Of a stretch of DNA of 64,000 nt, positions 25,908-34,948 are shown piece by piece. The stretch is from assembly GCF_900108065.1 (NCBI RefSeq), contig NZ_FNVQ01000003.1, positions 62,001 to 126,000 on the forward strand. Reading direction: 5' to 3'. Position 1 is the stretch's first letter; each line of letters begins with the position of its first letter. This stretch comes from Marinobacterium lutimaris. GTDB taxonomy: Bacteria; Pseudomonadota; Gammaproteobacteria; Pseudomonadales; Balneatricaceae. The notes beneath the pieces were generated by a model. The model searched no databases. It was not told where the DNA came from and was given only the letters and a program-made list of their open reading frames with translations. The translations under genes and the position numbers were made by a program.

Positions 25908-27653
25908 TTAACAAGGACATTCCCTGTAAATATTTTTATCACAATTAACGCACCGGATTTTATCCAGCCTGTTTTCACAGGCGGATATCGCTTTATCCGT
26001 TGTATCGAAAAAGCGCTCAACGCCGATATGTTCAAGAAAGTCTCTCTGCTTCAGCTCATCAACGACGGTCCCTTTCAATGAGCTGATAAACAGCTGAACC
26101 CCCTTCCCCTCCATGTAACGACACTCCTGCGCCAGGTACTCCATGCCGGCCAGATCGATGAAGTTTATCCCTTTACCATTGAGGATCAGGCACCTGATCT
26201 CCGGTGAGGTGTCGACCACTGCACGCAGTGAGGTTTGCACATGATTGATTGAACCGAAATAGAGCGAGCCATCCACCCGCGCGATCCGCAACTGCGGGCA
26301 CTGCGGTTGCTGGTAGCGCTCCACATTGCGCAGCAATCGCCGCCCTTCCCTGCCGATGGGCGCCACCGCAATCACTCGCGGCTGGGAGGTACGCATCAGG
26401 TAGCTGACCAGGGAGGTGAGAATCCCCATATAGATAGCAAACTCCAGCTCAACCAGCAGCGTAGCCAGCAACGTGACCGACAGAATCAGGACTTCGCTGC
26501 GACCGGCCTTGAAGATACCGCGGATATGTTTGAAGTCGATCAGGTTCCAGGCGATCAGCAGTATCGATCCTGCCATGGCGGGCAGCGGCAGATAGGCGGT
26601 CAGTGACGGCAGGGTCAGGATGATCAGAGCCAGCCCCAGCGCCGCGAAAACGGCTGCCAACGGAGTACGTGCGCCTGCATCATAGTTCGCACCGGAGCGT
26701 GTAAACGAGCCGGAGCCGGCATAACAGGAGAAGAAACTGCCGACGATGTTGGAGAGCCCCTGACCGATAAACTCCTGGTTGCCATCGATCCTCTGATGCG
26801 AACGCAGGGCTATGGCGCGGGCGATGGAAACCGCTTCGATCAGCCCCAGCATCGCCAGGGCGAACGCACCCGAAGCCAGCGACTGCACCTGTTCAAACGA
26901 CAGGTTCGGCAGCGCAAACTGCGGCAGCGTGCCGGGCAGAGCCCCCACCAACTCGACTCCCCTGGCCGCACCATCGATCCAGTAACAGAGCAGGCTTCCC
27001 GCCAGCATCCCCAGCAGCAGATGAGGCAAACGGCGGTTTATCTTTCTCACCACAAGCGCGACAACCAGAGTGACAAGGCCAACGCCCAGTGAGTAGGGGT
27101 TCAGAGCCGAGATCCGCTCAGTGATCTGAACGATCCCGCCGACAAACGAGGCTCCACCTTCAACAGCGATACCGGTGAGATATTTTAACTGACTGGCCGC
27201 TATCAGCAGCGCGGCGCCGGCCGTAAAACCGATCACAACGGTGTGGGAGATAAAGTTCACCAGGTTACCCAGGCGCAACAGGCCTAGCGCCAGCTGCATC
27301 AGCCCGGCCAGCAGCGTGATTGCCAGAACGGTACCGACGTAATGCTCAACACCCATTCCCTGAGAGTGGGCACTAGCCACACTCATCACGACAATCGAAA
27401 TTGCCGCTGCCGGGCCGGAGATCATATGGTGAGAGGAGCCGAACAGGCTGGCCACTATGGCGGTCACTATGGCGGTATATAGCCCGTATTCCGGCGGTAA
27501 TCCGGCGATAAACGCGTAGGCCACGCCCTGGGGCAATACCAGTATCGCACCGGTGAGGCCCGCGATCAGATCAGCGCCCAGCGTGGACCGGTTGCTCTGC
27601 TTGAGCCAGATCAGGAAAGGCAGGCGCCCGGACAGTTTAATCACCGCACTCAT
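25908..27653 (-). CDS. SulP-family anion transporter with STAS domain
   Basis: A 581-aa SulP protein: a membrane domain (about 15-420) with DLIAGLTGAILVLPQGVAYA and AGLPPEYGLYTAIV, the sulfate-transporter signature, then a cytoplasmic STAS domain (about 440-555; LNGKGINFIDLAGMEYLAQE). The last 20 residues form an unusual cysteine-rich tail (CENRLDKIRCVNCDKNIYREC). SulP proteins move sulfate, bicarbonate or organic anions. Next to a cytoplasmic sulfatase it could handle the released sulfate, which is inference. It is 64 bp downstream of the IclR gene and probably cotranscribed. Confidence 0.87.
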   Translation of the reverse strand: MSAVIKLSGRLPFLIWLKQSNRSTLGADLIAGLTGAILVLPQGVAYAFIAGLPPEYGLYTAIVTAIVASLFGSSHHMISGPAAAISIVVMSVASAHSQGMGVEHYVGTVLAITLLAGLMQLALGLLRLGNLVNFISHTVVIGFTAGAALLIAASQLKYLTGIAVEGGASFVGGIVQITERISALNPYSLGVGLVTLVVALVVRKINRRLPHLLLGMLAGSLLCYWIDGAARGVELVGALPGTLPQFALPNLSFEQVQSLASGAFALAMLGLIEAVSIARAIALRSHQRIDGNQEFIGQGLSNIVGSFFSCYAGSGSFTRSGANYDAGARTPLAAVFAALGLALIILTLPSLTAYLPLPAMAGSILLIAWNLIDFKHIRGIFKAGRSEVLILSVTLLATLLVELEFAIYMGILTSLVSYLMRTSQPRVIAVAPIGREGRRLLRNVERYQQPQCPQLRIARVDGSLYFGSINHVQTSLRAVVDTSPEIRCLILNGKGINFIDLAGMEYLAQECRYMEGKGVQLFISSLKGTVVDELKQRDFLEHIGVERFFDTTDKAISACENRLDKIRCVNCDKNIYRECPC

Positions 27654-27717
27654 TTACTATATCTCACCCTTGAGTAACACCGCCCTGCTTACAAAAAGGG
27701 CCCGCTCCTTTATCTAT

Positions 27718-28503
27718 TCAAGCCGGGACCCGACTGGCTATATCTCCGGCAGCACGCTGCGCAATCGGATAGAGATCCCGCTCTGGAATCGGCACGTTTC
27801 TGGGCTTGTCATCCAGGCAGGCAACCGCCATACAGGCGACCAGTTCGCCCGCGATGAGGATAGGTACGGCCAGCTCTTCAGCCGCCTTATTACCTCCACT
27901 CAGCATACCTCCACCCAGCTGCACCGAGGGCGCAGCATAAAGGGCGTAGCCCCGCTTGCGCGTGGACTCGATCATCTGCGGCAGCCAGAGCCGGTCCCGT
28001 GCTAACAGCAGCGACTCTCGTCCACCCGCGGGGCCCAACTCCTGCAACAGGCAGCTGCGCTCCTGCTCACCGCAAAAAGCCAGATAGCACTGTCCTGCTG
28101 CCGAAAAGAGCATCGAGCGGTCAGCCTGCCCCGCCTGGTCTCCCTGCGGGTGCGGTGCACTCCAGAGCACCGACATCTGTAATTCGTGCCGGGCGTATAC
28201 CACCAGCGAAAGGCGATGTGCGCGCGAAAGCTCCTGAAAGATATCGGCTGCAGATGCGCGAATCGACGCGAGCCTTGTCATATCACTGCGCTGGGACTCC
28301 CGGGGAAAAGAAAGCGAATATTGAGAGCCCGTGTCCACTCTATTTACCCAACCGGCAGTTTCCAGTGTTTTAAGAATACGTAGCAACGTGGATTTATTAA
28401 TATCGGTTGCCCTGTGCAGCTCCGCGAGCGATGAAGTACGCCGCTTGTGCAACTCATCCAAAACCCGCATTCCTCTTGCAAGTGAATCTATTATTTTTGT
28501 CAT
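27718..28503 (-). CDS. IclR-family transcriptional regulator
   Basis: A 261-aa regulator. The N-terminal winged helix is residues about 5-65 (SLARGMRVLDELHK, SSLAELHRATDINKSTLLRIL), followed by the IclR effector-binding domain (about 85-255; MLFSAAGQCYLAFC, STRKRGYALYA). It probably responds to an aromatic or organic acid and controls SulP and/or the sulfatase-TRAP genes. The ATG at 28503 has GGGG at suitable spacing; a GTG at 28512 overlaps that site. The 277-bp spacer upstream shows no gene. Confidence 0.87.
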   Translation of the reverse strand: MTKIIDSLARGMRVLDELHKRRTSSLAELHRATDINKSTLLRILKTLETAGWVNRVDTGSQYSLSFPRESQRSDMTRLASIRASAADIFQELSRAHRLSLVVYARHELQMSVLWSAPHPQGDQAGQADRSMLFSAAGQCYLAFCGEQERSCLLQELGPAGGRESLLLARDRLWLPQMIESTRKRGYALYAAPSVQLGGGMLSGGNKAAEELAVPILIAGELVACMAVACLDDKPRNVPIPERDLYPIAQRAAGDIASRVPA

Positions 28504-28780
28504 TATTTTCACCCCAAAACGGATATATAAAGCGTTTTCTTTTTAACAAAAGTCCCTGCCCATAAAACGCAGTGCTACGGCAACTCTCTCAGTCAATAAT
28601 CCTTGAGGAAAAATGGTAAAAAAGTCGGCCCGCCTGAATAGCCCCGCAATAAATCCCACTGACCTCTCAGGGAATATCGCCTTGGCTAACAGGCAAAAGA
28701 GTGGTGAGCTCTTCAAGGCCGACAATTGGTGCTGAGGTCCAACCCTCTTTACGCTCGGGGCTCATGCGCAGCCCCAAGAT

Positions 28781-29236
28781 TCACAACACTTCAAACAGTT
28801 GCAGCTCTACCTCTTCCGGCCGGCGAATACCGGTGCCGATAAACAGCCGCTCGGTGATCCACGACAGCGCCGGCGAGGTTGTCTCAAACCAGGGCGTACA
28901 GCGGAAATAGATCTCCGCCGGGTCTACTGGCTCGCCCCGGATGAGGCGGTCGGTCACTTCAGGTGCTGCCACGCGGATCGCCCGGTTGTGCACATAGATG
29001 TGATCACCGGCGTCGGTTTCGATCACGTAACGGGCATCCAGGTCCGCCATGCGCGGTGTCAGGATCAACTGGTGATCAGCGCCACCGGCCAGTACACGAC
29101 CGGTCCATCCGTCGCCTTTAACGCTGCCACCCAGAATCGGAATCAGGCGACGCTGCCCATGCTGCGCCTTGCCCACTTCCTGGGGCTGGTCGACCTGGAT
29201 TTTCAATTCAGCAAAGTGTTTCAGTTCCGGATACAT
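28781..29236 (-). CDS. DUF3237 family protein
   Basis: A 151-aa protein of the DUF3237 (UPF0311) family, a small beta-barrel-like fold with no established activity. Visible marks are GQRRLIPILGGSVKGDGWTG, ARYVIETDAGDHIYVHNRAIR and the C-terminal FIGTGIRRPEEVELQLFEV. Members are often found in aromatic catabolic clusters. It lies 10 bp after the sulfatase gene and is therefore in the TAXI-TRAP-sulfatase operon. A role in handling the desulfated product is possible but not shown. Confidence 0.82.
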   Translation of the reverse strand: MYPELKHFAELKIQVDQPQEVGKAQHGQRRLIPILGGSVKGDGWTGRVLAGGADHQLILTPRMADLDARYVIETDAGDHIYVHNRAIRVAAPEVTDRLIRGEPVDPAEIYFRCTPWFETTSPALSWITERLFIGTGIRRPEEVELQLFEVL

Positions 29237-29246
29237 CCATTACTCC

Positions 29247-30560
29247 TTAACGTTGTGGCATGTCGGCGGTGCTATAAACCAGGCTCACGGTGGCGTCACT
29301 GGGGATCGCCGGCATGGTTTCATTCCAGGCAAGCCACTGGTTACGCATCGCTTCCAGGCGCTCAGGCTGCAAACGCCCCTGGTTTGCACGCTCCCGGGCA
29401 TCGTTGGTGATGTTGAACAGATATTCGTGCTCATCGACCTTCAGGTATTTCCAGTCGCCAAGGCGCAGCGCACGCTGATCCCGGTGCTTCATGCGCCAGT
29501 AGAGCGGCCGCTCGAAGCCTTCGCTCTCGCCGGTCAGCACCGGCATCAGGGAGACGCCGTCAACCGGGTACTCGGGGTCGATCTCGCCGTTGCCCGCCTC
29601 AAGCAGGGTACGTGACCAGTCCATGGTCATGCAGTGCTGCATGCTGACGGTGCCGGGCTTGACTGCTTTCGGCCAGCGCACGATCCAGGGCACGCGGATG
29701 CCACCCTCGGTCAGGTCCATCTTGCCGCCCACCAGCGGCCAGCTGTCGGAGAAGCGCTCACCGCCGTTATCACTGGTGAACACGATCAGCGTGTCTTCGC
29801 TCAGACCATGCTGTTCCAGCGCTTCCATGATGCGGCCGATACCCTCATCCATGTGATGGATCATGCGGCGATAGGTGTGAATGTTGCCGCCCTCCAGGTG
29901 ATAGAGGGTGGTGATCTTGTCGGCCAGCTCCTCATCGTCGCGGGTCTCCCAGGGCCAATGAGGCGCGGTGTAGTGAAGGCTGAGGAAGAACGGCTTCTGA
30001 TCAGCTGCATCGGCGCGGCGGTGCACGAACTCTACCGCCCGGTCCGACAGCAGATCGGTCAGATAGCCGATCTCTTCATGCTCCTCTTCATTGATCCAGA
30101 GATCATGATCGCCCTTGCCGCTGCGGTGGCTGAAGTAGTCGACACCACCGGCCATGATGCCGTAGAACTCGTCATAACCTGAGCGACGCGGGCCGAAATG
30201 CGGCGGATAACCCAGGTGCCATTTACCGATCAGCCCGGTGTGGTAGCCAGCCTTCTGCAGCTGAGACGGCAGCGTCGGAATATGCGGCGGCAGACCCAGG
30301 GTGTCGCTGCCCTTGCTGCGGCTGTTTATCGGCTCTTCCAGCGCGCCGCGCAGGCGATACTGGTACGCCATGCTCATCAGCGCAAAGCGGGTCGGCGAGC
30401 AGACCGGCGAGTTGGAATAACCTTCAAGGAACAGCATCCCCTCTTCCGCCAGCTTGTCGATGTTCGGAGAAACCTGGCCAAACTGGGCCTCACGCCCGCC
30501 GTAGCAGCCCAGGTCTGCATAGCCAAGATCATCAGCGACGATATAAATGATGTTAGTCAT
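29247..30560 (-). CDS. Cytoplasmic type I sulfatase
   Basis: A 437-aa member of the alkaline phosphatase/sulfatase superfamily. It has IVADDLGYADLG (Ca-binding Asp pair), CSPTR with Cys54 as the formylglycine precursor, GKWHLGYPP (signature 2) and FTSDNGGE (metal-ligand Asp/Asn). It should hydrolyse a sulfate ester. There is no signal peptide: the protein starts directly with the first core strand (MTNIIYIVADD), so it acts in the cytoplasm. It overlaps the fused TRAP permease by ATGA and precedes DUF3237 by 10 bp. No formylglycine-generating enzyme gene is in the window. The substrate is unknown; an aryl sulfate is plausible. Confidence 0.9.
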   Translation of the reverse strand: MTNIIYIVADDLGYADLGCYGGREAQFGQVSPNIDKLAEEGMLFLEGYSNSPVCSPTRFALMSMAYQYRLRGALEEPINSRSKGSDTLGLPPHIPTLPSQLQKAGYHTGLIGKWHLGYPPHFGPRRSGYDEFYGIMAGGVDYFSHRSGKGDHDLWINEEEHEEIGYLTDLLSDRAVEFVHRRADAADQKPFFLSLHYTAPHWPWETRDDEELADKITTLYHLEGGNIHTYRRMIHHMDEGIGRIMEALEQHGLSEDTLIVFTSDNGGERFSDSWPLVGGKMDLTEGGIRVPWIVRWPKAVKPGTVSMQHCMTMDWSRTLLEAGNGEIDPEYPVDGVSLMPVLTGESEGFERPLYWRMKHRDQRALRLGDWKYLKVDEHEYLFNITNDARERANQGRLQPERLEAMRNQWLAWNETMPAIPSDATVSLVYSTADMPQR

Positions 30561-32503
30561 CAGCCAGTTACCTTCATTCGATACAGTTTGCAGTCAGAGC
30601 GGCGATGCCATAGCACCAATACCAATGTCAGGCCCACACCGATCTGATCCATGAACATGCCCGGGGCAAAGAGGAAGCAGGCAGCCACCAGGCGGAGCAA
30701 AATTTCAGCAAGCTTGAGTGCACGTTTATCAAAACCACTCAGCGCACTCGCTACGAGCAGGATGCCAATCACGAGCTTCACCAGCAGCCAGAGCCAGGAC
30801 AGCAGCGAAAATTCCACACCGGCATCAGCTACGGTCAGCAACAGCGGGTTAAAGGCGAAGGTGAACGGGATCGCAAAGATCATGATCCCCACCTTGGATG
30901 CCTGGAACGAGGTACCGATAGGGCCGCCACCCGAGATACTCGCCGCCGCAAAAGCCGCGATCGCAACCGGAGGTGTGATCGCCGAAGCCACCGCGATAAA
31001 GAACACAAACATATGTGCGGTCAGCGGCTCCAGACCCAGCTGCTGCATAGCCGGAATCGCGATGGTGGCTACCGTCACATACGCCGGCAGTGTCGGCATG
31101 CCCATGCCGAGCACGATGCAGCAGAACGCGGCGACCACCAGGGAGAGCAGCAGTGAATCGGACACCATGCTGCTGAGCAGAATGCCGAACTTCAGCGGTA
31201 CACCGGTCACCGACAGCGCCGAGATCACAATACTGACCGCAGCAATCGCCATCAGCAGTTGGGAGAAGGTCTTACCGCCGGCACAGAGGCTCTTGATCAG
31301 CTTGACCGGTTGTTGACGCACTTCCGGGTTGATAAAGCTGAGCGGGAACAGCAGCGCCAGCGCAGAGATGGAGGCACCGGAGGGTGACAGCCCCATAATC
31401 AGCAGCGCAACGATCAGCCCCAGCGGAACAAAAATCAGCAGCAGGTTCAGGTAGTCCTGGCGCGTTGGCTGTTCAACGCCGTTATCGGCCGTGTCCTCTG
31501 CCTTGATGCCCAGACGACGGGACTCGAACACGATCATCGCAAACAGGCTGCCGTAGTAGGCGATCGCCGGCACCAGCACCGCAATGATAATGGTGAGGTA
31601 ACTGACACCCACGAAGTCCGCCATCACCAGCGCTGCCGCGCCCATGATGGGCGGCATGATCTGGCCGCCAGTCGAAGCCGCCGCTTCAACGGCGCCGGCG
31701 AAATTGGGGGTGAAACCACGCTTCTTGATCATCGGGATGGTCACGACGCCGGTACCCACAACGTTGCCCACCGCACTGCCGGAGACCGTGCCAAAAAGGC
31801 CGGATGAGAGCACCGCAGCGTGGGCAGGACCACCGGCGGTATGGCGCATCCAGGAGAATGCGATACGGATCATCGAGTCGCCCGCGCCCACACCCTCAAG
31901 CACCGCGCCAAGGATAATGAACGGGAACACCGTAGTGATCACGATGGAGAAGGTGCTGCCGAGGATGCCAGAGTCCAGGCTGTAGAGCAGGTTCTGCGCC
32001 AGCGTTTCGGTCACCCCCATATTCACGGTCTGAAGCAGGCCCGGCCAGTGATGCCCGGTAGCCATGTAGGCGATGCCGAAAATACCCAGCAGCGCTACCG
32101 GGATACCCCAGATGCGCCAGCAGAAGAACAGCGCTCCGGCCGCTGCGATCAGCGCGATCCACATCTCGTGGGCACCGAACAGGAACATCGCCTCATCGAG
32201 CTTGCTGCTCACCTGGTAGAACGACCAGCAGGACCAGAGCATGCCGAGACCGCAGATCGCCGCCATCACCGACAGGATGCGATCACCGAGCGAACCGCTG
32301 GAGCCACGAATCACGCCCAGGGTGACCACCAGGATGCAGAGTGCGAAAAAGCTTGCCCGGAAGAACACCATCTCGAAGGGTCCGAGTCGGAAATCACCGA
32401 TGGCGGGCATCACATTTGCCAGGCCGTAAACGGTTACTGCCAGGCAAAGGGCTGACGTCAGCCAGTACAGCGTACGGCTGGTAAAGGATTTCAAGGAAAC
32501 CAT
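30560..32503 (-). CDS. TRAP transporter fused 4TM/12TM permease (DctQM, TAXI type)
   Basis: A 647-aa membrane protein that fuses the small DctQ-like part (about residues 1-170) to the large DctM-like part (about 175-620). The conserved GSAVGNVVGTGVVTIPMIKK and GGQIMPPIMGAAALVMADF of TAXI-type permeases are present, as is LGMGMPTLPAYVTVA. It works with the TAXI receptor encoded 59 bp upstream. It ends with an ATGA overlap into the sulfatase gene, so uptake and hydrolysis are tightly coupled. Confidence 0.92.
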   Translation of the reverse strand: MVSLKSFTSRTLYWLTSALCLAVTVYGLANVMPAIGDFRLGPFEMVFFRASFFALCILVVTLGVIRGSSGSLGDRILSVMAAICGLGMLWSCWSFYQVSSKLDEAMFLFGAHEMWIALIAAAGALFFCWRIWGIPVALLGIFGIAYMATGHHWPGLLQTVNMGVTETLAQNLLYSLDSGILGSTFSIVITTVFPFIILGAVLEGVGAGDSMIRIAFSWMRHTAGGPAHAAVLSSGLFGTVSGSAVGNVVGTGVVTIPMIKKRGFTPNFAGAVEAAASTGGQIMPPIMGAAALVMADFVGVSYLTIIIAVLVPAIAYYGSLFAMIVFESRRLGIKAEDTADNGVEQPTRQDYLNLLLIFVPLGLIVALLIMGLSPSGASISALALLFPLSFINPEVRQQPVKLIKSLCAGGKTFSQLLMAIAAVSIVISALSVTGVPLKFGILLSSMVSDSLLLSLVVAAFCCIVLGMGMPTLPAYVTVATIAIPAMQQLGLEPLTAHMFVFFIAVASAITPPVAIAAFAAASISGGGPIGTSFQASKVGIMIFAIPFTFAFNPLLLTVADAGVEFSLLSWLWLLVKLVIGILLVASALSGFDKRALKLAEILLRLVAACFLFAPGMFMDQIGVGLTLVLVLWHRRSDCKLYRMKVTG

Positions 32504-32562
32504 GTTAACTCCCTCAGCCAGGGCAACGGCGTCGCCCCGAACTGGTCAGATGCGTGACGAAA

Positions 32563-33555
32563 TTATTCGCTCGGCGGCAGAAGCTCTGCGGGGATTTCGA
32601 TACCGACTTCCTTGTAATAACGCACGGCACCGGGATGCAGTGGCGCATTCAGTCCATCAAAGGGGCCGGTTTTCGGCAGCAGCCTCAGCAGAGAATTGGT
32701 TTCTGCCACGGCTGCGCGGTTTTCCATGTAGGTTTTGGTCAGCTGGTAAGCAATGTCGTCGGAAAGATCCTTGCGTGACGCCATCATCATCAGCGTGCCC
32801 CAGGTCGTAACTGGTTTCTCATTGGTCTGGCCGGCGTAAGTGCCCGGCTCGATCACCACCTTGGTCAGGCCCCAGCCCTTGGGTGGGACGGTATCTTCCT
32901 CCAGCGTCAGAAAGTAAACATCGCGGGAGAGGCTCAACTCTGTGAGCACCTGAGAGCCAAGACCAAAGGCGCCGATATAGACGTCATACTGGCCATCCTG
33001 GAAGCCCTGGTTCGCGGCTCCCCAGGGCGCCTTGACCGGCTCATACTCACCCTCTTCCAGGCCACCTTCCTTGGTCAGCGCTATCAGCTGCTTATTCGCG
33101 GCACCCGCCGGCGGGCCGATATAGATCCGTTTATCTTTCGCATCAGCCCAGGTCTTGATGCCAGAGTCGGCCCAGACGATCGGATGGAAGGGGCTGCCGG
33201 GGATGGCAAAAAGTGCACGAACATCTTTTGACAGAGTCACGGCTTTATCGCCAAGGCCAGCATAGGGGCCCGAGCCGTTGGAAAGGGCGTTATACGCCAG
33301 AGGAGGAACAATCGCCGTATCGAGAGTGCCCTGGCCAAGCTTGAGCAGGGATTTCGTCAACGTCTGATTCAAAATCAGCTGCAGGTCCACGCCATCGGCG
33401 GCCCAGTGAGACGCCATCGCCTGGGGGATTACTGAAAGTACGCTGGCCGAGCCGGTAGTCTCCATAGCAACCTGCTCTGCCTGGGCTACATTGACTGCGA
33501 GACCGGCCACAACAGCACAGAAACTATTACGCACCCATCGGGAAGGGATTTTCAT
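32563..33555 (-). CDS. TAXI-family TRAP solute receptor
   Basis: A 330-aa periplasmic receptor with a signal peptide (about 1-26, CAVVAGLAVNVAQA) and the TAXI-type features TTGSASVLSVIPQAM, RALFAIPGSPFHPIVW, DKRIYIGPPAGAANKQLI and a Trp-rich APWGAANQGFQDGQYD. It delivers its ligand to the fused permease at 30560-32503. The ligand is unknown; in this operon an organosulfate is the working hypothesis. It is the first gene of the leftward operon and diverges from the LysR gene. Confidence 0.88.
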   Translation of the reverse strand: MKIPSRWVRNSFCAVVAGLAVNVAQAEQVAMETTGSASVLSVIPQAMASHWAADGVDLQLILNQTLTKSLLKLGQGTLDTAIVPPLAYNALSNGSGPYAGLGDKAVTLSKDVRALFAIPGSPFHPIVWADSGIKTWADAKDKRIYIGPPAGAANKQLIALTKEGGLEEGEYEPVKAPWGAANQGFQDGQYDVYIGAFGLGSQVLTELSLSRDVYFLTLEEDTVPPKGWGLTKVVIEPGTYAGQTNEKPVTTWGTLMMMASRKDLSDDIAYQLTKTYMENRAAVAETNSLLRLLPKTGPFDGLNAPLHPGAVRYYKEVGIEIPAELLPPSE

Positions 33556-33679
33556 ATCGACTCCATTTTGTATTTGTTTTGATCGACATCAATTAATCTA
33601 CCGACGCACTTTCCATGTGTACAATGAAGTTTTGCCAAACCAAACCGACAAAAATGAATAACAAGAAGAGAAAGCAGCC

Positions 33680-34609
33680 GTGGAAGCCAAACACCTGATC
33701 TACCTGTCGACCATTCTTGAGAAAGGTTCGATCAGCGCCGCCGCCGAATATCTGGCCGTGGCTCAGCCCACCCTCACCCGGGCCATGGCCACCCTGGAGA
33801 TGCAGGCCGGCACCCAGCTGTTCAGCCGCAGCCGCTACGGCGTCAGCGGTACTCCCATTGGCGAAGCGCTGGCCCGTGAAGGCAAGGCGATTATCCGCAC
33901 CATGGAAATTGCCAAGGAGCAGCTATCGCGCTATCAGCTTGGCTTGAAGAAGGAGCTGCGGATTGCGGCGGGGCCGCTGATTGGGCTTGCGGTGATTCCC
34001 GATATTATCGAGCGCGTCACCGCCGAAGCGCCCAATAACGCGGTGACGATCCGCAGCGCACGCCCGGCGGTGGCACTGGATGAACTGCTGGACGACCAGC
34101 ACGATGTGGTCATCGCCCCAGCCCCCCACGACCGACCCATCAGCGGCGTGCTGCGCCGCCAGATCGCGGAAGATGTAATCGGCGTTTACTGCAGCGAAAA
34201 GCATCCTCTGGCGAAGAAGAAAAAGCTCAATATCAGCGACTTTGAATCCGCCGACTGGCTGACCCTGGGGCTGGCGAGCCCGTTCGAACGCCAGGTACTT
34301 GAACTGCTCCTGTCGGGCGGGATCAAGCATCTGCGCACCAAGGTAGCGTTCAAGAACGACGCCGCCATGCTGATCAAAATGCTGGCTCGCGGCCGTCATC
34401 TCGCGGTGCTGCCACGGCTGCCATTGACCGCCATCGGCCCCGACTACGGCCTGGTTGAACTCAAAGTGGACCTGGGTGCCGTGGTACACCGCAACCTTTA
34501 CCTCTGGACCCGTGAAGAGGTGGTCGACCACCCCGCCTATATCACCTTTCTCGCCGTGGTCACCGAGATCTTTGCCGACCTGGAACGCGCCAGTTTCCAG
34601 TCCCGTTAA
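33680..34609 (+). CDS. LysR-family regulator
   Basis: A 309-aa LysR-type regulator with an N-terminal winged helix (residues 1-62; GSISAAAEYLAVAQPTLTRAM) and a periplasmic-binding-like effector domain (about 88-295). It starts with GTG (VEAKHLIYLS); no in-frame ATG lies near and AAGAGA precedes it. It is divergent from the TAXI-TRAP-sulfatase operon and a likely regulator of it, alongside the IclR gene at the other end. It has no visible operon partner. Confidence 0.87.
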   Translation: MEAKHLIYLSTILEKGSISAAAEYLAVAQPTLTRAMATLEMQAGTQLFSRSRYGVSGTPIGEALAREGKAIIRTMEIAKEQLSRYQLGLKKELRIAAGPLIGLAVIPDIIERVTAEAPNNAVTIRSARPAVALDELLDDQHDVVIAPAPHDRPISGVLRRQIAEDVIGVYCSEKHPLAKKKKLNISDFESADWLTLGLASPFERQVLELLLSGGIKHLRTKVAFKNDAAMLIKMLARGRHLAVLPRLPLTAIGPDYGLVELKVDLGAVVHRNLYLWTREEVVDHPAYITFLAVVTEIFADLERASFQSR

Positions 34610-34635
34610 ACACCCTGAAAAATCCAAAGAGACGA

Positions 34636-34660
34636 TTATTTAATATATTTACTAAGTACC
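34636..34660. promoter_or_regulatory. HpaR-like operator upstream of the HPA hydroxylase genes
   Basis: TTAATATATTTACTAAG reads CTTAGTAAATATATTAA on the minus strand, two mismatches from the window's operator consensus. It is about 290 bp upstream of the oxygenase gene. The rest of the gap 34610-34948 contains a GCCGG-ATG-CCGGC hairpin (34785-34797) flanked by A-tracts, and no gene. Confidence 0.4.
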
Positions 34661-34948
34661 GGGTTTCCGTAACCCCCGGATTTTCGCTGCTGTGACTGTT
34701 TCTCCGAGATAGGCTGTGCAACTCGCGCCAGGCTTGTTCGCATCGGCTTTTCTCACCCCTCCTGAAGCCGGCACACAAAAAAAGCCGGATGCCGGCACCA
34801 AAAAAACAGAAAAGTACAATCTTTAACCTGTTTATTACATTTTCAACACAACACCCCGCCGTAATAATGATTCCAACAGGTCGCTGCTGCCGCTGCTTAC
34901 CCCTTAGGCCGCGCCGCACCCTCTCTAAAAACAATAAGAGATCAGACA

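Noticed and set aside
28759-28777. GGGGCT/AGCCCC hairpin after the DUF3237 gene as a terminator
   Set aside because: No T-tract follows on the minus strand, and the stem is short; left unassigned.
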